From Trochalopteron elliotii (taxonomy: Eukaryota > Chordata > Aves > Passeriformes > Leiothrichidae), in assembly GCA_024734555.1 (NCBI GenBank), contig JANPWX010000029.1, positions 372,001 to 436,000 of the forward strand: 64,000 nt of DNA. The letters are read 5' to 3'. Both the position numbers and the translations under genes were made by a program. Position 1 is the stretch's first letter; every line of letters begins with the position of its first letter. Under the pieces are notes generated by a model. That model was given only the letters and a program-made list of their open reading frames with translations, made no database searches and was not told where the DNA came from. Of this stretch, positions 36,558 to 49,900 are shown piece by piece.

Positions 36558-39072
36558 GTTGCTAGTCAGAATGAGAATAAGATGAGCACTTCACCTATAT
36601 GCTGCATTAAGCAGCCTTAGTCAAGGTGACATTTGATTTCACTTGAATATTATTCTTTTTTAAAATGCACTACTATTTTAAAATTAGGTTTACAAAGCTA
36701 ATTTCACTATTACCATGTCATAAGGATACAGCACAAATAATGCATTTAAAACACCTTTAACCATCCTGAAAACAGCAAACAAGGGAAAAGGCTTGTTCAC
36801 ATCAGGCTCTGCTTCACTTTGTAATTATTTAAGATGACTATTTCTTAACTTCACCTGGTTACATATTCATTTGTTCTAATAGAAGTTTTCTTCTGTAAGT
36901 TGTCCACACTACCTACATGATAACAAAAGAAACAGAATATCTAATGTATCACTGTGACCTTGAAACCTGGAAAGTGGAATACATTTGAATAATTTAATTA
37001 TGCATAGCATCTGAAGTGATTATTACCCATCTTGCACCTTGGAAAGGCTGAAGCAATACAAAAACTGATTACATTTTGGTACGTAAATCCTGTATATTCC
37101 ACACAATAGTCCATTGACTGCTGTTGTACTGGGTTTTTTCAGTTAGAAGGTATTATGCCAGAAATGTAAATATATGCACATAATGTGCACACAGCCCATG
37201 CACACACTGCCATACTAATATGCATATGTTTCTGTGTTCAGACACAAAAATTTCACCTCCATTATTCACTCTGAGTTACTGAATTATAGTAATACACCTG
37301 GCCTGATATATTATTTTCAAACTCTGAGTATTTAAAAGTCATTGAAAAGAAATTCCAGCTAAAGCTGTCATGAAGTTTCTGCTCACCACAGAAAGAAGTA
37401 GTCACTATAAGGAAAAATGACTGCAGATTCTCTTTGTAAAGAAGTATAAGAAATACACATTTTTACATTAAACAGCCCATTGTACAGGATCATGGACAAG
37501 ATGGTTCATTCTTTCCAGCAGCATTTACTGCCTCCCTCCTTAAACAGGTCCAGTGAGATCTGACTGTCCAGCCATCTTCTAAGTATCTCACAGAACTGGA
37601 AGTGAAATTGTCTTTTTTCCTTTTTCTTTTGGTTTTTTTTAAGTTTCAACTTGTATGAGACGCCAAACTGAACAGCAAATAATGTAACAAGATGTATAAT
37701 ACAGGCAAACAGCTTTTTAGGAACATAAAAAACCCATGGTATCATCTTGCTTGTTTTTTTTTTCCGTCCTTATGAAGTGAAAAGCACCACTTCGACTGCA
37801 GTGATGAAAACATAAATTATTTGATTGATCACCATTATCAGAAGCTGGTGAATAGTTACTTTTTCTAGAGTTAGGAGAAGAGTACAGCATGAGTGCAATG
37901 AGGTGATGCCATCGACAAAAAGATGACAAAACTTCCTTCTCAGTTTGATATAGAGCAAAAACTACCAATTAGAAAATCAAGAAACCAGAGACTGGTAATC
38001 CTGCAATGCATGTTTCTCCTGTATATTTAATATTACAACTGAATTTTCACATCAGTATAATAACTCCCCACATAAAATTCCTCTTCCTGCCAGAGGAGAG
38101 AGTGCTCATTGTCAGCCCTGAAAGCCAGGGATAAATCCTTGGGCAAGTTTCAGGGTGAGCACTGATGTGTTGATCCATCACAGGTACAGAGGGTGTGAAG
38201 GGTACATGATGTCTTGGGGCACATGGGAACTCATGGAATTGCAGATAATTAATAGTTTATTATGCAAAATAAAACATTCAATTATCTGTCCCTGAAATAA
38301 TGCAAAACTGATGTATTCTCCAATGAGAAGGTGTGCTTTGCAACGTGTTTTGAACACATTCCTTTCACTATATAGGTACATTCTTAGCTTCTGGATGTCT
38401 TATTTTGACATCATATGTTTTTCTAACTTGTCAGAAATTAAGTACATACTATTGAAAAAAACCCTAAAAAAACGAGGAGTTATTTTTCATACCAATGTTC
38501 TGTTTCTTACATTATGTGAGTTCACACAAATATTTTTATAGATACCATCTTAAAACTGTACAATATTTAAGAGCAGCTTCATTGACAGATACAATATCTT
38601 TCTCAACTGCCAAAAACTGAGAGGTGGCAAGCAGCAATGACCTTATTTCTTTCTGGAAGATTGTTCTTGTACCCTAAATAATTCCTATTTCCTCCATTCT
38701 CCCATCACTTGAATGTTAGTTCCAGGAGGGAAGTATCATTACAATAATTTCAGTTTTCAAAGCTGACCTCCCAATGAGTCAGTGACTTCAGCAGGTCCAC
38801 TGAAACAGGCTCCAAAGATATGGCAACTAATGAAGAGAATATCAGTGTCAACATTACCTCATAGACAGCATCTTGTGAGCCAGATGTCCAGGGCTCTGTC
38901 CCATACAGCCAAGCCAGCAATGAGCAGGGAGATGTGCCTGAGCCTGGGGGCCAGCAGACCCAACGACCCGAGTGTTTTTGCATTGATCCAGCAGACTAAA
39001 TTTACTACTGATCTATGCCAGTTTTTATCTAATTTAGGATGAATCGTTTTGCTCTGAGCAGCTTACACTTAC

Positions 39073-39221
39073 TCAGGATATTTCACTTGGCACATACAGG
39101 CACACCTTTGTGCCAGTGGAAATGATTCGAGCATATTCATTAACACAGGATACAATTTTATCCCCCAAAAAATCAATTCGCAGTAAGGTGACATAACCTT
39201 ATTGACCTCAACAGTAGTTTG
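39073..39221 (-). other. candidate 149-nt internal exon (unidentified)
   Basis: On the minus strand, TTGGTTGTTGCCCCAG is a strong acceptor ending at 39,222. It is followed by 149 nt open in one frame, then GTAAGT (plus-strand ACTTAC, 39,067-39,072). The frame begins QTTVEVNKVMSPY and ends AQRCACMCQVKYP, with four Cys near the end. The length is typical for a vertebrate internal exon, and both splice signals are good. I recognise no domain, and no neighbouring exon is certain. The acceptor region is nearly repeated at 60-86, so it may belong to a short dispersed repeat rather than a gene. Confidence 0.22.
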
Positions 39222-41908
39222 CTGGGGCAACAACCAATTTTGGATGAGCATAGGCTCCAGGAAATCTCTTCAGTTTGGCCAAATTTATGTGTCTTCACAC
39301 ATACCCAAAAAAGAAAAACAAAAACCCAATGGTCAAAAACCCAAGGCCTGCGTTGTTCCTGCTGGCACACACACACGAGCAGCCTTTCCAAAGGTGATTT
39401 TCCTTCTCCTGGAGGATCCTCCAGACTGTCACAGCTGTCTTGATGCTTCTAATACAAGATCCTGGCTGCACCCAGGGAATGCACTTGGGAGGAAAAAGCC
39501 AAGTGAAACATCCAAGTTCAGCCACTGTAACACATCTTTTTTATTTGTCCCTATCCAGCTGTTGATGTGGATGTGACTCTTCCCCTGAAATTCATCTTGT
39601 TTACTGCATACAGAGATGCTGTCCCAGGACAATTTGAAACAAAACTGAATGACCCCTCATCATGGAAAATGGGGAAGCTTTGTGAGACAAAGTGTGCAGT
39701 AACCATTTCTGAGCAACTAGACCAGTATTTCCCAGCACATCACAGTGACTGGAGGAAGGGGTATATTAAAACTCCCCATGCTGAGAGCAGTCATAATGGA
39801 TAACAAATCTATTCCAGTTTGAGCAAAATATACAGATTATGCCACTGTATTTTACCCTTCACCTTGCAGATGATCTCAATTTAAAAAAACAAATTAAATA
39901 AGCAAGGTCCCTAAAAAATACTGCTTTTAAAAACATTCAACGCCACAGTGACCTGTCGTTTTCTCAACAAAAGAAACCAAAAAAAAAAAAAATCAAAACC
40001 ATCTGGTGCCTTTGGTCTTACACTGCAAAAATGACAGGTTTTCACTTCTGTGGAATATTCCATAGGAAGGTAAATTGTCCTTCCCACTCATTTATTTAGG
40101 CACTCAGCCAGTTCCAGGCTATCAGGCACACAGCCTACACGGATTATGAATTTACGAACAAACACCATCTCCTTTCATTCTATGTAAATACAGATTTATT
40201 GCTTTTATGCATTGGCTGCAGATTTTTAAGCTACTGTCAGTTTTAATTTATGAAAGACAAACAAACATGCTCTGTGGGTTCATCTGCCTGTGTCACTGAC
40301 TATCAATGACTCCTGAGACACCTCTGCAGGGCTCACCTTTGCCATTCACAGCAGAAAATCTATAGATATAAAGTTTTGCAAAAATGCTTGGAAATGTCAT
40401 TCATTTTTAAGAGTCACATGAGCAAGGCAAATAGTACTTAAAGCCATTGATTAATAGAAATTCTCATTTCAAGCTGAAACAGTGCACTGCAAGAAGTTGA
40501 CATGTATCACCTTTTAGCAATTTCAGTAGATGACAGACTTTGTTGCCAGGATTCAAGACTTCTTATACGAAAGAAAAATTAAAAAAAAAAAAGCAGCAAA
40601 GCAAAGCCTATTCTAAGTTGCATAACAGAAAATTAACTTTCATAATGGGATGAAAATGCAGCAATTTGTGGCATAACAGGATAAAAACACTTGAATGGGT
40701 GATCTTTTCAGAATTATGAATGCATTTGCAAGTAGGTAGGAAATAAGATGGGGATAATCATATACCTGATATTCAGTGCAGTGAATCATAAGGAAGCAAT
40801 TTAGTTATGCTAGTGCACTGAAGAACAATGGCTTAGTTTATTGACTTGCTAAGAAAAATAATTGTAAGTTAAGTCAATATGCTATGTACTTTCTATTAGC
40901 AAATAATGCTTCATGTGTATGTAAAGATTATTTTGCTTTTTTCCAGATCATAAACTCTGATTTATATAGATTATATAATGTCTTTTATTTCTCTCAATGC
41001 CAACTGTCTACAACATATCAATATGAATAATACTACTCTGTGTAATTATGGAGTTAAATAAAACACCATATTTGGCCAAATGGCCTAATGTCTTGCAGCT
41101 ACATCAGGACAGATATTATCACCAGCACTTAATGGCTGTTGATTAACATAATGAAAGTAGGATATTAAATTGAAACAGTGTGCTGGGTTCCAGGAGGTCA
41201 TGCTAAAACAGCTGGTGAGGTTATGGTTTGGTTCCTTTGCATTATGATCACTACTTCATTTGTGATAACAACACAACATATTTCTTTGTGGTATCTCAAA
41301 GATCCATATCCTTTAAGCATGTTTTCAGTAGACAGAAACAGCAGCTCCCCCTTTCCTTTGTCTGCATTATTTAGGCATCACACTGCTCCAATGTGCATTT
41401 ATCTTTAGGCCAGTGACATCTAAGAAGTTAACAGATGTGCAAGAGGATGTTTGTCCCCATTAAGATAAAAGACTCAAAGGAACCTGTGTGAAGGTATTGC
41501 CCCAATCTCCAAAACCCCATGTTCACTCCCCTCCTTTAGTTTGTGCCCTGAAGGCCACCACAAACACACACAGATTGTACCAGTTCCTCCTTTTCTCCAA
41601 CACACCTCAGAGACACCATGACTGCAGACTGTGATTCCAAGTGTCCCTGCAGAGAATTTCCCTGCTCAGACCTGCTCAGCACCTGATTGTTGGGACTCTG
41701 CCAGATGCCAAAAAGCTCCTGCTCAGGAACTGAGCAGTGCCATGTCCATAACCTCCATATCAGGGACTCTGTTGCCATAATACACTGCTGGGCTATGGAG
41801 CTAAGCCTGACAACACCACAGCTCCAGTCAGAGAGTAACAGGATTCAAGAATCCACGTTCTTTACAGTACACAGTATTTGTCTTCCAAGCCACCCGGTGA
41901 CTATTACA

Positions 41909-42215
41909 TGGGGTTGTTGATCAGAGACAGAGACTCAAACACACTGAGCACCCTCAGCAAACAGCAATGAGTTTATTATGGGTGCCCCTTTTATAGGGTG
42001 TTTGAGTTTCCTGGGTCTAGACAGCTGATTGCTTGGGATCTCTCTCTGCCCAGATCTCAAACCCTGTTTGAGTTCAAATCTGTCCTATCATTGTTCACTC
42101 AGGAACCTGTTCTACCTCTTTTCTAGAATGAGCCAGGTCATCTGAATTGGATTTGTTATGGCCTGATTTATCTTGTCCAGCTACAGACTAGCTGTACTGT
42201 GACATAAGACCTGTA
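41909..42215 (-). mobile_element. solo-type ERV LTR, copy A
   Basis: This segment is homologous to 53,918-54,270. Shared plus-strand blocks in order: TGGGGT at the left edge, GAGACAG, TTTATT, GCCCCTTTTATAGGG, GTTTGAGTTCAAATC, TCTATCATTG or close, GAATTGG, TTATGGCC, and a CAGAC...CTGT...TGTGA end. Read on the minus strand it has CCCTATAAAAGGGG (TATA box, 41,989-41,995), then AATAAA (41,972-41,977), then ACCCCA at the 3' end, which gives the CA terminus expected of an LTR. The flanks share nothing with those of copy B and show no retroviral coding sequence, so I read both as solo LTRs. Target-site duplications could not be seen with confidence, and the right boundary is approximate. Confidence 0.75.
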
Positions 42216-45200
42216 ACTTCTAAACTGAATTTAAAAACTTAAATGAAAAAAAAAAAAAATCAGACTCATAGGGCAGGCACACAGAATTCCCAAGTTAAAT
42301 TAATTCATTCTTACAAAGGTTTTAAATGAACCATGTTCTCCCAATCAAAAGTCTTCCACACAATTGTCAATTGTACATTAAACCTCGGGCAACACACAGG
42401 GGTATAAGAAGGATCTTCCCTCATCTGTTTCCCCAGCTTCACCTGAGCCTGCCCATCCTGCACTGCACCAGGAACCCCTGTTGGGATGTCCCACAGGGAA
42501 CCTCAGGATCTGCTGTGACCCAGCCTGCTGACCTGGAACAGGAACACTCCTGCCTGGCTAAATTTGAGACAAAGTAGTAAAGTAGAACATGTACAATGAG
42601 CCAAGAGCAGTGGAAAGTTACCAGGAGAAGAGTAAGAATATAAATGGAGCTGAGAGGCCAGTAAGCAGAGGGGGCTGAATTAAGACCTGATCAAGCACAG
42701 CTGGAGACCTCATGGTCAGGGTTTCTCCTTGGAAGCTGTCCCCAGGCTACATCACCTGTCTGCTGCCCTAATCAAAACAGAAGGAGAAGCTCCCTGTACT
42801 CTTGACAGCATCTCATTACTTAACCATAAGCTCAGTTTTACTCATGTGGGAAATAACAATGCAAAATTAAAGATCCTGGCAACATTCCTGATGAACTCTG
42901 CATGGAACTTGGGGAGGTGCATAGATTTCCACATGGAAGGGTTTGGCATCTAAAGCCAGTTTGCATATCCATGGTCAAAAACCAGTGCTTCAATTGCAAC
43001 TGACAGCTGCATGTCTGTGGCCAGGTTCTTTTAACAAACAGATATTGTAGTTTCCTAATCAGAGATTTTTTTTTCCCTATCATGACTCAACGTTTGTATA
43101 TGAAACAGCTGCATGCTTTGTCTCACAATACACAGGGGTATGCCAGAAAAGAGGGAAACAAAAATGTCTACCTCACTGAACACCAGCTACTTAGTCAGCT
43201 ACACTTCTGACCTTAAGGACTTGTACAGGTACATTTCCAGGAGAGGTTTTGGTAACCAGGACAGCCTCAGATCACCTATAACCCAACCACATTATGCCAA
43301 GTACTTCTGGTAGACAGTAACATCATCTGACATACCCAGATTGTGTATTAATGGTATTTCAAAGCTGAGCTCAAAGGTATGCTATAAAATGCATAATATA
43401 TAAATACATAATATATGCAAAACAAGGCTATAAATCACTTGGCATGCCTACAAAAACGCTCACTTGAAAAAAGACAACACCATACATGCAGGAGCAAAGG
43501 AAAAATGCACTGATTAATATCACTAAAAACAATTGGTTGAGTTTGCACCTATCTTTTAATTCTTGCTTTTACCAGAGATCATTCATCTCTCACATATTTC
43601 AAAGCATCACTCATTATCATACAAGCTTCCAGAGAAATCAAGGAACTAATCAAAGCAGATTAAATAGTGTTGCTTAAAATTGCTCTACGTTTTAAATTAA
43701 GCAACAGTTATAGTCGTTTTTCAAGATGTCTAAAACTGTGAAAAGAAACTGAACAAGACACAACCACCCTAATATAATTCCTCTCATTTCAGAAAGTTAT
43801 TTTCTTGGCATGTGTGTGTCATCTCCCCCTCTTCCCTCCACCCCTCCCTGGATAATTAACTCACATTCTTTTGTTGGAGCTGTCATTAAAAATGGTTTTT
43901 AAAAAGCTGTTAGAACAGTTTTAATGCAGTCAAAGAGTCTGTACCCAGCTTGTACAGAAAGTCACATATCATTAACCAGTCTCATCAAAACTAGTGGCCA
44001 CAGCACTGATCACTTCATTCTGACAACCTGGCTCAAATGGGTGGGAGCCCCAAGACCAGATAGGGACTTGGTTTTGTTGATTTTTTTTTTCTCTTGCCAA
44101 GACAGTGAATCATGACCAGACTATAATGAGAATACATCCAGATCATATAATTTAATTGATTTCATCTCAGGTTTCTAGTGAGAGTTAATAGTCTCCCTCT
44201 GCCTTGCTCCCTCAAAAAAATAAAACAAAGTTTGTTTCTTTATGGCAATTACCACCTCAGCACAGCCAAGACAAACTGCTAGAAGCAGCTTAACTGTTTT
44301 CTGGCGTAACTAAAATTGAATTCATGAAGGGAAAATCTAATAGAACAACAAAACCCTTCAACAAGCAAAACTGCAGTTTTATGACTGTTGAAATATGACT
44401 TCATTCTCCAATTACTTAAGAAGACAGCTAATTGAAATAACTCCATAAGCTAGCTTTCAGTGGACTACTTGCAAGTGAAATTACTTATGAATATAGAACT
44501 GAAAACTAAATTACAGTATGATTTTAAACTGTTTACTTTTTCACTTACATGACTGCTATGTGAAGATTTCAGTATCCTGTCTGAAAACAGCAAAGTACTG
44601 ATTATACTGGCTTTCTTAAATTGTTTGTATATTTGTGTAGGAGTGTGTATGTGTATAAACTCATATCCTTCATATATATACACCTCCATCCTCTTCCTGA
44701 AAATTCAGGAAAACTAAAAACCACTCAAGTGAAATGATATTCAATGGTCACAAGCTCACAGATTTACTGTATTTACAAGAAAGTCTAAATGGATCTGAAA
44801 AAGCACACCAAGATCTGTTGTCCTCTTTCAGACCTTGTATTTTCTTATTCAACACTGTGAACATCATATTCCCATATAGTTCTGATCTTCCTTGGGGGGA
44901 AAATTTCAAAAAAGCACTATCACCAGCAAAGCTGCAGGTCAAAGAGATGAAACAGATGTCCTCTTGTGGCACTTCACAGAAATCCTTTAGTCCATGCCTC
45001 TAGAATATATGAAAGGGACATATTTCTACTTGAGCAGTTGATGCCCATGGAGAATAAAAACACCAAAAATGTAATTTCAGGTTCTGCTGTGGATTCCCAG
45101 AATTCAGGCTAAGTCAGTCTCCTTACAGAACAGTTTATTTATGTGTATATACTGAGATATATGCAGAAGGGGAGTTAAAATGTCTCCCTGTGTGTACCTC

Positions 45201-46038
45201 AGAGTCAAACTGTAGCTGGTGGAACAGAGCAAGCACATCTTTGATTCCACACAACTCAATTTATTTGTAAGCCAATATGAAAAGAAGAAATGAAAAAAAA
45301 AAAACCTTTATAAGAAACACACCTGTGCAATCTCCAGAATAAGCATTAAAGAAATAATAAACAGGGCTTTGACTCAGAAAACAAATAGACTTCTAAACAA
45401 TAAGGGGTTTAATTGGAGGAAACATTTCATTTCCTCAACAAAGAAAGGAATTCATGGGAGATGTCTAAGCAAGACCTCAGCAGCTGAATCAGAAAGGGCT
45501 TCATTATCAGCATTCCACATCTTGTTAGACTTGTATTTTATGTATTTAAGCCCTGCACCTGCAACAATCTTACAATCAGTGCAGTGATTAGTCCAGCTGT
45601 ATTTATATTTCATGTAAAGTTCATTTTCCTTCTTATTCCTTCTTTACATTCCAGCCTTGACAGTAAATTTACTTTATGGAATATGACTGGGATTGGATTT
45701 GAGGCCTTCTGTAAAAATAAAACCAAAAAAAAATGCATTCAGAGAGAGCTGAATTTGGAAATGAGACAGGCTAAGAACTGGCCTTGGGAATCCTCCCCTT
45801 GCAAGATTAACAATGAAGAAATTGGCAAATCTATGAAGAAGGATGGGGTGCAGGAGACAGAAGAAAGCAGAGTCTAGGAAGTGTTAAAGTCTACATCAGG
45901 AACAAATTTTCACATTTTAAAATTCTTTAAATCAGAAACAAATCCAAGGTGGAACTCTTGGTCCCTATTCTACTATACAGGAAAAATAATTATGAACTAT
46001 GTAGCTCTGGCCTTTACTAAGGTACCCAATTGTTACTC
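42216..46038. other. non-coding block
   Basis: No gene is recognised. It includes A14 (42,246-42,259), a GC-richer patch (42,400-42,560), AT-rich repeats near 43,380-43,425 and A12 (45,293-45,304). No CR1 or LTR is seen outside the listed element. Confidence 0.55.
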
Positions 46039-46058
46039 AAAAAAAAAAAAAAAAAAAA
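46039..46058 (+). repeat. A20 homopolymer
   Basis: Twenty A residues followed by G and T7. There is no polyadenylation hexamer just upstream and no recognisable transcript, so I read it as a simple repeat. Its length makes it prone to length variation. Confidence 0.95.
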
Positions 46059-46935
46059 GTTTTTTTCTAATAGCAACACTTGCTATCTCCTCCAAGACCA
46101 ACAGAGATGTGTCAATGGAGTGTAATTCCATGCATGTTCACTTGTGTCTCATGATCATCTCATTTTTTTGGTAATTCTCTTATCTTTCTCCTTGCTGAAA
46201 AGGGTGAGACTTTGGCCAAACACCTGCACAGTATTTTTGAATATTTGTACTGAAAACATATGATTAAATTTTCCAGTACATAATTCTTAATCCTCATAAG
46301 TCAGTAGCATCAACAACAAGGATTTGGACAGGGCTTCTACCTTCAGCCATATGCTCTGCTTAAATTAATCAGCCCTGCTCATTTTCATATGAAAACTAAC
46401 ATTGCAAAAAATTTTAACTGGCTAGAATTGTTCATGAAGAGAGAGTAAATATCAGGAACTGGAAGGGTTAATTGATCTCTTCAAATGCCCCTAAAAGCAA
46501 ATACTTGAGGACAACCTTCAACAGAATAAAAAGAAACTTTTTCAATATCAGAATTGTTCTCAACCTATTTTTCCACTTGATTTCCTGTTCTCTTGCCTTC
46601 ACAACTCATCTCTTCTGTAATTTGTCTCAGAATCACTTCCTACAATTGTTGGTGATATTAAAAATGAAAAATAGCAAAAAAATAAACTTCTGGAAGCAGA
46701 GTCTGTCATGACAGCAAAGTGATAGATCTGGGAATCAAATTTGTCATGATACAACTTCAGTTCCAGTGTTGATTGCAGTAGACAGATCAAAAACTTGAAG
46801 AAAAATTCTATTTAAAGAAAACTGAGTAAGCCACCACCAACACCTAAAAATGTAAAAAATAAATCTGTCCAGATACCAGTGCACTGGCAAACCAAGTGAA
46901 TAATTCTTTAATCATTATTATTATTAAAACTTTGT

Positions 46936-46967
46936 TGTACATGGAAGGTGGAATGTACATGGAAGGT
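46936..46967. repeat. 14-nt direct repeat, 18-bp period
   Basis: TGTACATGGAAGGT occurs at 46,936-46,949 and again at 46,954-46,967. A small local duplication with no coding role seen. Confidence 0.9.
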
Positions 46968-49900
46968 TGTTAGATCCTTTAGAGACTTGCCTGTGGCACA
47001 AGAACCTGTGATAAGCCCAGCAGGGCTGTTTGAGTCCCCAGAGTTTACAGGTCTCCCTAAACAACAAAGGCCATCCAGAACTTCCACCCAGAACTCTCAG
47101 TCCTGCTACAGATTTCCTGTGTGACTTCAGAAGCCTCATCCAGACACAGTCTGAAGGACTTGGACAATTTCCCCAAGTGTCTTTGGGGATCCACAAAATC
47201 CTCACCCAGCAGTTTCAGTGGCTCCAGCTCCTAACCTTTATGCAGAGCCATCCACATGCAGGAGGGTTGTTCCCAAAGAGAGATGTGATGACCACCTGGA
47301 TCTGTGCACATTCCTCAGGCATGACATCTATCCATGGCACATGTTCCTGCTGGTAAAATCCTTCTGTCTTCTCTCAGGCTCCTCATTCCTTAGGTCAATA
47401 AAGACAGAGCTAAGGGTCTTGGCCATATAGAACAGGTGTAATGACCCACAGACTGCAAAGGAGGGAATGCCTGTATTCTAACACAGGTAGCAAAAAAAGA
47501 ATATTACTTGCAAGTCTAAACCAGATTTCACTCCAACACAGTCATCTGTCACAGCCACTTTTTTCCCATTCTTTTTCATGTGAAAAGCTGCTGGTGAGGA
47601 CAGATTTTCCTGGAAAGCCAAGTCACAGAACTTCTGAAGTCAAGCCAATGATAGAGCACATACCTCAGCTGCCTCCCTCTCTCTGGCAGTTCTTCAAACA
47701 CACAACCAGGTTTCTCAAAGTTCCACTTGGACAGTTTGCTCTGCCAGTGCTCCTCCACCAACTTCCACTCAAATATTTTTTAAAAAAGGGGATCAAGTTC
47801 CCTCAAGTGTCTCTATCCAACCACATTCATGAGTCAGCACTTAAACAGCTTGAAAATGGATTCCTTGAAAACATGTACCTTAGTACAAACATGTATTTCT
47901 CAAGTTGCAGCTTTTAATTCAAGTTATGTGCCTACAATGAGTCTGTACCTAGTATTTATTTTGTCCCCTGTAATTCAGTGTTAATTCACATACAGAATTG
48001 TTCAGGGACATCTACTTCAGCCAAAGTCACTACACAGAAGCAAAGATCTGTGAAGACTAAATTTATTTTTTGACAAAATTGTTTGAAATGCAAGATTAAA
48101 CATTAATCAAGAACATATCAATCAAGATACTTTGGTATTGCCTCCTCTCAAATGATACATCTGGATCTCAGACTAGCAGCATTACTTGAGTGCTCTTCAG
48201 AGACCTGCACTTCCTACTTTAAATGACTCCTTGTCTTATTCAAAGCTGCTGAATCAAGGGAAAAATCTTCAGGTTCCTGCTCAGGGAGGTTTTCAGTCAA
48301 GATCTACTTGGGGAAATTCACTTTGTTCTGCTACTGCAAAGCCTATCTGCTACTGTCCAAGGAATCTGTACAACAAAATCCCCATTAACTGCACATGTCA
48401 ATGCTCACAGGTACTAAAATTCACTTAGCAGTTCTCTGCTGTTAGCAGTTACAGTCTACTTAAGCCAATCTGTATTGGCTTTTGGTCCCCCAAAAGCCCT
48501 TATGATCACAACCCTCAGCACACACTTTTATGAGTTAAGTTTCCCATCTTTAAGAAGGAAGGGAAACTAAATTGATTTTTTTAAATTATGTTATCAGTAA
48601 TTAGAAAACCTTGTTTTCTGGATTATGTGTTACACCATTACCCTTAGTACTCCTCAAGCTATTTCCAATATTTAAATTTAAATAAACTATAATAAAGACT
48701 AATTTAAAGAAATACTCAATTTGTTCTCAATTTCCAAGCATTTACAGTTAGCAGCTGGGAGTGGATAACTGACCAGTCAGAGAAACTTCAGATTTCCTTC
48801 ATTGCTTAACTCTGGATTGTGCCCAGCTGCAGCAGAAGGCTCCTGCCTGCTCTGGTGTGACCCCAGGGATGCTCCTGCCCAGGGAGCAGCACCACTGGCT
48901 GCACAGAGCAGTTATTTTTACAGCACAGCCCCAGGACAGCTGCACTGGCACAACGAACAGGCTGCAGCAGGAAAATGAGGACAAGTGGTCCAGGCAAGGA
49001 AAAAATTTCTCCACTGAGCTCTGTACCCAAGTTATATTTCCTCAAGTGGCACCCACAAGCTGCAATGATATTGTCAGCTTAAGGTTTGTGCTGAATTGAA
49101 AGGGACAGTCCTGTCATGACCCAGTCCTTGGACAGTCTGTCTCCCCTGTCTCATGCCAGCTCTCACATTTACCAGCCCAGGGAGCTTAAGCAGCCAAAAT
49201 AAGCCAAGCCAAAACACAGAATTAAACCCCTACTCATTTTCAAAACCTCACTCTTAGGTCACACAAGCTCTTGTCTCAACACAAGAGGAGGGATGGGAAT
49301 GAACATCCAAGGACACACATGGTAGAGTTATCTTCTTCACCACTCTACAGACTCATCAGCACTGCCACCATCCTCATCATCTGCACTTGTCTTCATGCTT
49401 TCACTGCAGGCACAGGTCAGAGGGGAAGGTGGGTCTGTTTGCTCCCCTCCATGACAGAATAGCTGGTGAAACAAATCTTTCCTTTCAAACCTGGAATATT
49501 CAAGACTAAACACCAGCTCAGTCACATGGCAGCTCCTCCCAACTCCATCAGTAAGTCTCACTAACCAGCCCTCTCCACAGTGTACTCATGTAACTGAGGT
49601 ACTAAGAGCTAAAAAATACAGGGCCTTAATTTATCTGGGCAATTAAGCATGGTGCTACATCCATTTCTCTGAACACAGAAGATAAGATACAGAAAAAAAG
49701 GAAAGGCTTCAAGGTTATTTTATACAGACCACAAATCCCAGGTAAGGTATACCACAGTCAGATGCAGCTGATCAGCCAAGGACATTATTTTTTTTCTTGT
49801 ATTCACATTTTCACAATTGCCTTCTTCAGGAATTATACATCATCTTCATCAGAAGCCCATGCTTCATCAGTACTTAAATAAAAGAGGCTTATGTACATAA

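Larger units (their letters stand above)
35998..41908. other. mostly non-coding block
   Basis: No gene is established. It holds homopolymers A16 (36,542-36,557), A14 (39,979-39,992) and A12 (40,581-40,592), a GC-richer zone (38,780-39,640), and AT-rich possible regulatory DNA (about 40,780-41,160). A splice-flanked open segment at 39,073-39,221 is listed separately. Confidence 0.5.

Noticed and set aside
47441..47917. Longest open frame in the window (158 codons, plus strand)
   Set aside because: No recognisable domain, signal peptide, splice site or start context. Frames of about 150 codons are expected by chance in GC-richer patches of a 64-kb vertebrate window.
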